Shown one piece after another: positions 6,983-11,848 of a stretch of DNA of 11,848 bases. The position numbers were made by a program, and so were the translations under genes. Origin of the DNA: Pelotomaculum sp. UBA5255. GTDB taxonomy: Bacteria; Bacillota; Desulfotomaculia; Desulfotomaculales; Pelotomaculaceae. The stretch spans positions 42,316-54,163 of the forward strand of contig DHTR01000075.1 of NCBI GenBank assembly GCA_002408725.1, given 5' to 3'. The notes under the pieces were generated by a model. The model saw only the letters and a list, made by a program, of their open reading frames with translations, was not told the DNA's origin and made no database searches. Numbering within the stretch: the stretch's first letter is position 1; each line of letters starts with the position of its first letter.

Positions 6983-7522
6983 ATGGGTGTTATTATGATT
7001 GGGGAACATACACTTGCTTTGCCTGTTCATTTCTTTACCTGGCACGCTGATGAAATAATCAAAGTGGGGAAATTCAGCGGTTTTGCCCTGGGGGTTAAGA
7101 TATTTTCAGGAGGTGAGCATTTTTTAAACAACGTGGTAAATTGCTCTTTAAAAACACTGCATCTATATTCCAATGAGTCAAATAAAGATATCTATACCAA
7201 GGGACCGACCCTTATCGGCAACGATGTGATCATTATGTATAACGCCATTGTATTATCCGGTGTAAAAATTGGGGATGGCGCCGTCGTTGGAGCCGGCTCG
7301 GTCGTGACAAAGGACGTACCCCCATATGCTATTGTTGCTGGAAATCCGGCCAGAATCATTAAGTACAGGTTTACTCCAAAACAAGTCGAAGCACTGCTCA
7401 GAATCAGGTGGTGGGACTGGAGCTTTGAGGAAATTAAAAACCTTCAAGAGTACTTTTATATGGACATCGATACTTTCATTTCCAAAGCCTTTGAAAAAAT
7501 GAATAAAGAGGGAAGGCTGTAA
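6983..7522 (+). CDS. CatB-like O-acetyltransferase, hexapeptide-repeat (xenobiotic acyltransferase type)
   Basis: 179 residues from ATG 6983. The left-handed beta-helix repeats are clear: IIKVGKFSGFALGVKI, then TLIGNDVIIMYNAIVLSGVK and IGDGAVVGAGSVVTKDVPPY. AIVAGNPARIIKYRF and a WWDW segment follow, the classic C-terminus of the CatB/Vat family. FSGGEH near residue 45 carries the histidine expected to activate the acceptor hydroxyl. It is slightly shorter than the usual ~210 residues, mainly in the loop after GGEH. It would use acetyl-CoA as donor in a cytosolic trimer. The acceptor is unknown; next to a polysaccharide operon, a sugar hydroxyl is plausible. It is transcribed alone, with its own terminator downstream. 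Drug acetylation cannot be excluded by sequence alone but is not suggested by the context. Confidence 0.85.
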   Translation: MGVIMIGEHTLALPVHFFTWHADEIIKVGKFSGFALGVKIFSGGEHFLNNVVNCSLKTLHLYSNESNKDIYTKGPTLIGNDVIIMYNAIVLSGVKIGDGAVVGAGSVVTKDVPPYAIVAGNPARIIKYRFTPKQVEALLRIRWWDWSFEEIKNLQEYFYMDIDTFISKAFEKMNKEGRL

Positions 7523-7551
7523 AGTTGGGTCAGGCTGGTTTCATGTTTTGA

Positions 7552-7578
7552 CAGCGGTATCAACGCTGGTTTTTTTTT
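7552..7578 (+). terminator. Rho-independent terminator after the acetyltransferase
   Basis: CAGCG (7552-7556) and CGCTG (7564-7568) form a 5-bp stem with a 7-base loop, followed by a run of nine T (7570-7578). The stem is short but the T run is strong, and it lies 29 bp after the stop codon. Confidence 0.7.
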
Positions 7579-7790
7579 GGTCTCTTTCGGCTTGCTTGTT
7601 GAATAAAATGAAACGGAATCTAACAAAATTAAACGTACGGGTTCCCGGTTAAAGTCTCTAGTATTACCTGGTAATTGTTTTTAATGTTTTACTGAACGCC
7701 GAACAAATGCTTGCTTTACGGCTTTAACCTCAGCATTCAAGTAGAATGGAAAGATGTTTTTAATTTTAAAAAAAGGAAGGGTGTAAGATC
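7579..7790 (+). promoter_or_regulatory. Upstream region of the cysteine desulfurase gene
   Basis: 212 non-coding bases. A possible promoter is TTGTTG (7596-7601), a 17-bp spacer, then TCTAAC (7619-7624). A second -10-like TAGAAT is at 7742-7747 without a good -35. The palindrome ATTACC-T-GGTAAT at 7663-7675 may be an operator. AAAAGGAAGG before the TTG start is the ribosome binding site. No riboswitch fold was recognised. Confidence 0.3.
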
Positions 7791-8975
7791 TTGATTTATT
7801 TCGACAGCGCAGCTACATCCTGGCCCAAGCCCATTGAAGTCTGGAAAGCAATGGAACACTGCATCAGATTCGTGGGGGCCAACCCGGGCAGATCGGGGCA
7901 CAGCATGGCCCTTGAAGCAGGCCGTCTGGTGGATGAAACCAGGGAACTCCTGGCCTCGCTTTTTAATATCCGGAATCCCGATCAGATTGTGTTTACCTTA
8001 AATGCAACGGAGGCTTTGAACCTCGCTATAAAAGGTCTTTTGAAAGAGGGAGACCACGTTGTGACCAGTTCCATGGAACATAACTCGGTAACCCGCCCGC
8101 TTCAAGTTATGAAGGGGAGAGGGGTTGAGGTAACCAAGGTCCCCTGCGCTGCAGATGGATCTATCAAGGTAAAAGACCTTGAAGCCGCGCTGAAGCCGAA
8201 TACTGCCGCCGTCGTTATCACCCATGCCTCAAATGTCACGGGTACACTCATGCCGATTGGTGAAATCGGCCAGCTCACAAAAAAAAAGGGCTTGCGCCTG
8301 ATTGTTGACGCCGCCCAAACTGCCGGAGTTTTCGATCTCGATGTTTCTTTTATGGGTATCCACCTGCTGGCGTTTCCCGGCCACAAGGGACTTTATGGTC
8401 CAACTGGAACCGGTGGGCTATACATTGCTGAGGGTTTGGAATTGACACCTCTAAAGGAAGGGGGCACGGGCAGCAAATCTGAAATACCGGACCAACCGGA
8501 CCTCATGCCAGAGCGTTATGAAAGCGGCACGCTCAATTCAGTAGGCATAGCCGGGCTGGCAGCGGGCTTAAAATTTATAAGAAGAGAGGGTATGGAGAGA
8601 ATTAGAAAGCATGAAATGAACTTAACCCATCGTTTTCTGGAAGGGGTGAAGGAAATCCAGGGACTCACTGTTTACGGTCCAAAAGATCTTTATTCCCGGA
8701 CTCCCGTGGTTTCTTTCAGCCTGAAGGGGAAGCCGGCTGGAGCAGTTGGGACAATCTTGGACCAGCAATACAAAATCGCCTGCCGTGCCGGCCTGCACTG
8801 CGCCCCCGACGCACACAGGACGCTGGGCACATTTGAACAAAAACTGGTCCGCTTCAGTTTTTCCTATTTTAACAATGAAAGAGAGATAGACCAGGCCATC
8901 CTTTCCTTAAAAAAGATAGCCGCTATACCAACGGAAGAATTCAATAAGAAAGAGGATAAATCCTGCGGTTGCTAA
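7791..8975 (+). CDS. Cysteine desulfurase family protein (class V aminotransferase)
   Basis: 394 residues from TTG 7791 with an AAGGAAGG site upstream. The opening MIYFDSAATSWPKP is the invariant start of this family, which fixes the unusual TTG. PLP-site features follow in order: NATEALNLAI, MEHNS, THASNVTGT, DAAQTAGV, PGHKGLYGP with the Schiff-base lysine K199, and ERYESGTLNSVG. CRAGLHCAPDAHRTLGT carries C331 and C336; C336 matches the persulfide-forming cysteine of SufS-like enzymes. The expected reaction is L-cysteine to alanine plus enzyme-bound sulfane sulfur for Fe-S or other thio-cofactors; selenocysteine lyase activity is an alternative in this subgroup. The protein ends with a charged tail and KSCGC, an extra cysteine pair. 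It has no SufBCDU or IscU neighbour. It converges with cobO, whose stop is only 15 bp away. Confidence 0.9.
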   Translation: MIYFDSAATSWPKPIEVWKAMEHCIRFVGANPGRSGHSMALEAGRLVDETRELLASLFNIRNPDQIVFTLNATEALNLAIKGLLKEGDHVVTSSMEHNSVTRPLQVMKGRGVEVTKVPCAADGSIKVKDLEAALKPNTAAVVITHASNVTGTLMPIGEIGQLTKKKGLRLIVDAAQTAGVFDLDVSFMGIHLLAFPGHKGLYGPTGTGGLYIAEGLELTPLKEGGTGSKSEIPDQPDLMPERYESGTLNSVGIAGLAAGLKFIRREGMERIRKHEMNLTHRFLEGVKEIQGLTVYGPKDLYSRTPVVSFSLKGKPAGAVGTILDQQYKIACRAGLHCAPDAHRTLGTFEQKLVRFSFSYFNNEREIDQAILSLKKIAAIPTEEFNKKEDKSCGC

Positions 8976-8990
8976 TTGCCCTTTTAATCA

Positions 8991-9530
8991 TCAAAACTCG
9001 ATACCCTGGCGCGCCTCTACACCATGATAATACGGGTGGTTTACAAGCGTAACGTCGCTTACCACATCGCCCAGCTCGATAATTTCCTTGGGCGCATAGC
9101 GACCGGTAAGGACAAGTTCCATTTCGGTCGGCTTGCTTTTAATCAGCTCAATAACATCATTTAAGGGAATCAGCTTAAAGTCCAGGGCAACATTGATCTC
9201 ATCTAGGATAACCAGATCGTGATGGTTTTCCGCAACCACCTTTTTAGCCAACTTCAGACCCTCAAGCGCCAGGCGGATGTCTACCTCTGCCGGTTCTTCC
9301 TTGCTTACAAACGTCTCCAGCCCAGATTGAATGATGGTCAGGTCCGGAAGGTACTTTTCCGCCGCAATGATCTCGCCGTAGTTCTTGCTTCCCTTCATGA
9401 ACTGAAGCATAAAAACTTTTCCGCCGTGACCTATCGCCCGGAGGGCCAGGCCCAAGGCAGCTGTGGTTTTGCCTTTGCCGCCTCCCGTATAAACATGGAC
9501 CATGCCTTTTCCAGAAGTTTCCTTTGGCAT
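8991..9530 (-). CDS. cobO: Corrinoid adenosyltransferase (CobA/CobO/BtuR family)
   Basis: 179 residues from ATG at 9530 (minus), with GGAGGG upstream. The phosphate loop TGGGKGKTTAALG sits at residues 15-27, where the family usually reads GNGKGKTT, so one Asn is Gly here. QFMKG, then LVILDEINVALD (Walker B-like), VLTGRYAPKEIIELGDVVSDV and the terminal VEARQGIEF complete the family signature at normal length, lacking only an N-terminal arm. It transfers the adenosyl group of ATP to Co(I) corrinoid, forming adenosylcobalamin or its precursor in the cytosol. The corrinoid must first be reduced from Co(II) by a low-potential donor. It is the last gene of a leftward operon, 21 bp after two 2-hydroxyacyl-CoA-dehydratase-type genes. 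No other cobalamin synthesis gene is visible. Confidence 0.93.
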   Translation of the reverse strand: MPKETSGKGMVHVYTGGGKGKTTAALGLALRAIGHGGKVFMLQFMKGSKNYGEIIAAEKYLPDLTIIQSGLETFVSKEEPAEVDIRLALEGLKLAKKVVAENHHDLVILDEINVALDFKLIPLNDVIELIKSKPTEMELVLTGRYAPKEIIELGDVVSDVTLVNHPYYHGVEARQGIEF

Positions 9531-9551
9531 AATGTGCCCTCCTTCAAAGAT

Positions 9552-10655
9552 TTAGCCTGTTAAACACGTTGAAACGTCGTGGAAACGCTTTTTTCTCCTC
9601 ATTAAATCGGTGAATGCCTCCAACCGGGTTGTCATACCGGCTTTTCCGGTCTGTTCATCCAGGAAAAACGTAAGAACCGGAATGTTATAATCCTTACTAA
9701 CCCTGGGCAGGATGGTCCGGGCAACAATTTCCGGGATACAGGTAAAGGGCGCCAGTTGAATGATTCCATCAAAACCCCGCCCGGCGTACAGAATGGTATG
9801 ACCTATTGAATCACGACCGTGTCCGCCAACTAGTTCCGGCAGATAGGGAGAAGCTGCCTCTTTCACGGTCAGCCCCTGGGTTGTCTCATTCCAGGTATTG
9901 TCCCGGGTCCAACCGGTCAGAAACATGGACCTCTCGACCTCAACACCAAGATCACCCAGAATTTCCTCAATCTCCAGGTTGCTGGCCGGCTCCAGCAGGA
10001 CGTAGATCTCTCCGACAATTCCCACCTTTAAGACATCTTTGGAGAAATCCTGAGGAATGCCCCTCAACGCTTCAAGGGCTGCAGCTTCGGCCTCGACGAT
10101 CTCCTCTGTGGTATAAGCTTCGCTGATCCATTCCAGCACCTTCCGGTAAACTGTAGTTGTGGTTCCACGCTTCACCTCCCGGGGCCTGACCACGTGGCTC
10201 AGCTTTTCGGCGTTGTCCAGGGCCTGGAGCTTGCGCCAGGCTCGTTTGATGTGAGCAATGATCTCCCTGATCGAAATACGGGCTTTATTTAACGCCCAAA
10301 CGTTCTTAATAAAGTTGAAAGGATAAAGTCGTGGTGGCTCGAACACAATCATTTTTAAATCATAACCTAGATCGTTCAATATCTTCTGGTGGAGCATGGC
10401 ATATTCGCCCGCTCGGCAAGGACCCACGCCTCCGGTAGTAACAATGGTGTCAGCACCCATCTCAATGGATTCGAGATAGGTTCCCATTAATATTTTCAGG
10501 GGAAAACAGGCAAATTCAGGGGAGTGCCGGACGCCAAAATCCAGTGTCCGCTTATTAGGACGAGGAGGAACTACTACTTCATTGCCCAAATCCTCCAACA
10601 GCATCTTAAAAGCTCTCCAGGATTCCCCCATCCGGGGGAAAGTTACCTTCGGCAT
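9552..10655 (-). CDS. 2-hydroxyacyl-CoA dehydratase-like / CoA activase-related iron-sulfur protein
   Basis: 367 residues from ATG at 10655 (minus), with GGAGG 5 bp upstream. It resembles the HgdB/BcrC-like family annotated as acyl-CoA dehydratase or 'CoA protein activase'. It opens with VTFPRMG and a SPEFACFPLK motif (C50). TTGGVGPCRAGEY follows (C80), and late comes QLAPFTCIPEIVA (C306). Three well-separated cysteines of this kind hold a [4Fe-4S] cluster in HgdB-type subunits. The end, FLDEQTGKAGMTTRLEAF-DL, is almost the same as in the next upstream gene. No BadF/HgdC-type ATPase domain is present. The start overlaps the upstream gene by 13 bp. Substrate and role are unknown. A dehydratase subunit with partner elsewhere, or a low-potential electron carrier, are the options; I cannot choose. 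Confidence 0.75.
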   Translation of the reverse strand: MPKVTFPRMGESWRAFKMLLEDLGNEVVVPPRPNKRTLDFGVRHSPEFACFPLKILMGTYLESIEMGADTIVTTGGVGPCRAGEYAMLHQKILNDLGYDLKMIVFEPPRLYPFNFIKNVWALNKARISIREIIAHIKRAWRKLQALDNAEKLSHVVRPREVKRGTTTTVYRKVLEWISEAYTTEEIVEAEAAALEALRGIPQDFSKDVLKVGIVGEIYVLLEPASNLEIEEILGDLGVEVERSMFLTGWTRDNTWNETTQGLTVKEAASPYLPELVGGHGRDSIGHTILYAGRGFDGIIQLAPFTCIPEIVARTILPRVSKDYNIPVLTFFLDEQTGKAGMTTRLEAFTDLMRRKKRFHDVSTCLTG

Positions 10656-11641
10656 GCTTCTGCCTCCTTCCGGCGCCTGACCATATCGACGAAAGCCTCG
10701 AGTCGGGTGGCCATGCCCGCCTCACCCGTGTGTTCGTCAATCATCAGGGTCATAAAGGGAATGTTTCTATGCTTCTTGGCTTCCATTTCAATTAATTTAT
10801 TAAGTAGGGAGTCCGGTCCGCAGCCAAAAGCCGTCAGGTGGAGAACACCGTCGATGCGCCCCCGCTTGAATAAAAGGTGAGCTGCTTTAAGAACAATATC
10901 GCTAAGCGTCCAGAAGAGCCTCTTCGGAAGATCACAATTTTTTTGCAGCGCAAGCAGGGCCGGGTGAATGTTCTCCGCCGTCATGACCATAACCCCCAAC
11001 TGGCGAAGCTTTTCAACAATGCTAACACTGATAAAGCTGTCGTATATTGCGTAAGGGTAGCCAAGAATCGCGAACTTGAGGTTGGCTTTGGGAGGCCTGC
11101 AAATTTTATCGGCGCCAGGGTTTTTTAAGAGTTCCATGGCCTCCAGAGGACTCCATCCTTTCCGGAGCAGCCTGTTATAGTGGTAATGGATGCCTGCTGC
11201 CTTCAAATAAGCCCGGATCACCGATAATTTCCCAGCGCCAAAATACTTGCCAATTTCGCAATATGCCTTTAAAATGGCGAAGCGTCCCTGCCGGCTATCC
11301 ATACGCACATTGATAATCGGCGGTACGTCATCAACAGAATACTTAATCATGTCCGGTAAACCCAGGAATTTAGGACAATAGACGGTTTTTCGATTGAGAC
11401 ATACCACCCGTGGAATAAACAGGTAATCAACCTTACCTTTCAAATCCATAACATGACCGTAAAAAAGCTTGATGGGGACGCAGGCGTCTGCAAGCGCCTC
11501 GCGTATTCCCTTATCCATTATACTCTTTGTTGTCCTGCCGGAAGGAACCACCTGGACACCGATTTCATTAAAGAAGGCCTGCCACATCGGGAAATAAAGA
11601 TAGAATAATAGTGCGCCAGGAATGCCAACTTTAACAGCCAA
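10643..11641 (-). CDS. Acyl-CoA dehydratase activase-related protein (DUF2229-type)
   Basis: 332 residues from a TTG start at 11641 (minus), supported by AAAGGAGGAAG 9 bp upstream. The N-terminal part (VGIPGALLFYLYFPMWQAFF, then EIGVQVVPSGRTTKSIMDKG) is the DUF2229 signature found as the C-terminal half of large 2-hydroxyglutaryl-CoA dehydratase activases. Candidate cluster ligands are C54 (ADACVPIK), C81 and C89 (PRVVCLNRKTVYCPKFLGLP) and C274 (FGCGPDSL). MIDEHTGEAGMATRLEAF closes the protein. It lacks the sugar-kinase-like ATPase half, so it is a stand-alone version. It is first in the operon with the HgdB-like gene (13-bp overlap) and cobO. The function is not established. Family knowledge points to ATP-driven or low-potential electron transfer to a partner; here the ATPase, if used, must be encoded elsewhere. 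Confidence 0.78.
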   Translation of the reverse strand: MAVKVGIPGALLFYLYFPMWQAFFNEIGVQVVPSGRTTKSIMDKGIREALADACVPIKLFYGHVMDLKGKVDYLFIPRVVCLNRKTVYCPKFLGLPDMIKYSVDDVPPIINVRMDSRQGRFAILKAYCEIGKYFGAGKLSVIRAYLKAAGIHYHYNRLLRKGWSPLEAMELLKNPGADKICRPPKANLKFAILGYPYAIYDSFISVSIVEKLRQLGVMVMTAENIHPALLALQKNCDLPKRLFWTLSDIVLKAAHLLFKRGRIDGVLHLTAFGCGPDSLLNKLIEMEAKKHRNIPFMTLMIDEHTGEAGMATRLEAFVDMVRRRKEAEACRR

Positions 11642-11825
11642 CCAGTACTTCCTCCTTTCGTTCTTTGACTGGTTTGTAGTTAACTATACTTGACCGGAAA
11701 GCAGGTTATACCCGTATCCTTAATATCTGTATAATTTCTCCCTTCACAAGTATATTCCTCCAGCAACCTTTAACAAATCCAAGAAAAGCCGGAACCACGG
11801 GAACTCCATTCCCTGCAAAAAGGAC
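11642..11825 (-). promoter_or_regulatory. Upstream region of the activase-cobO operon
   Basis: 184 bases without an open frame. Read leftward, TTGTGA (complement of 11744-11749) with a 17-bp spacer before ATATTA or an 18-bp spacer before TATTAA (complement of 11720-11726) is the best promoter candidate, but only 4 of 6 bases match at each box. The palindrome TAGTTAACTA (11678-11687) lies downstream of it. There is no cobalamin-riboswitch box. Confidence 0.3.
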
Positions 11826-11848
11826 AAAAAAGATGCCATATGGCATCT
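11826..11848 (-). terminator. Rho-independent terminator or attenuator at the right edge
   Basis: AGATGCCATATGGCATCT (11831-11848) is a perfect 18-bp palindrome. Read leftward it folds into a 7-bp stem with an ATAT loop and is followed by six T (complement of 11826-11831). This fits the end of a leftward gene beyond the window. The + strand side is cut by the edge, so bidirectional use cannot be judged. Confidence 0.7.

Noticed and set aside
9806..10126. Rightward open frame inside the HgdB-like gene
   Set aside because: Its low-complexity R/P/S-rich translation is typical of an antisense frame.
11642..11848. Cobalamin riboswitch before the operon with cobO
   Set aside because: I saw no B12-box or supporting helices; only a promoter-like region and a terminator hairpin are visible.
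1..11848. tRNA, rRNA, CRISPR, transposon or phage features
   Set aside because: Nothing resembling tRNA arms, repeat-spacer patterns, terminal inverted repeats or transposase motifs was found.

Overview
The window looks like chromosomal DNA of an anaerobic, Gram-positive-type bacterium, most likely a member of the Clostridia (Peptococcaceae/Pelotomaculum-like). This is an inference from strong AGGAGG-type ribosome binding sites, frequent GTG and TTG starts, an oxygen-sensitive gene set (2-hydroxyacyl-CoA dehydratase-type proteins, cobalamin metabolism) and a Firmicutes-type jelly-roll protein. No 16S or other decisive marker is present.

Region 1 (1-6290, + strand) is the 3' part of a polysaccharide operon. 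It holds the C-terminus of an FAD-dependent protoporphyrinogen-oxidase/amine-oxidase-like protein, a divergent glycosyltransferase, a family-4-type glycosyltransferase in markedly AT-rich DNA, glucose-1-phosphate cytidylyltransferase (RfbF), an RmlD-type sugar-nucleotide reductase, an RfbH-type 3-dehydratase and an RmlC-like epimerase. The genes overlap or lie within about 50 bp of each other and end at a hairpin terminator. Together they suggest a CDP-3,6-dideoxyhexose (ascarylose-like) branch, but the CDP-glucose 4,6-dehydratase (RfbG) and the E3 reductase partner of RfbH are not in the window. The RfbH carries about 82 extra N-terminal residues that I cannot assign.

Region 2 (6291-7790) holds a leftward gene for a solitary jelly-roll (NTTRR-F1/CBM-like) protein and a divergent CatB-like hexapeptide acetyltransferase with its own terminator, followed by a short gene-free stretch.

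Region 3 (7791-11848) has a rightward cysteine-desulfurase-family gene. Converging on it is a leftward three-gene operon: a DUF2229-type activase-related protein, a 2-hydroxyacyl-CoA dehydratase-like protein and the corrinoid adenosyltransferase CobO. The two iron-sulfur-type proteins share a near-identical C-terminal motif. They have no ATPase partner here, and their pairing with CobO is the least explained gene arrangement in the window. A terminator hairpin at the right edge separates this operon from whatever lies upstream.

I saw no tRNA, rRNA, CRISPR array, transposase or integrase.
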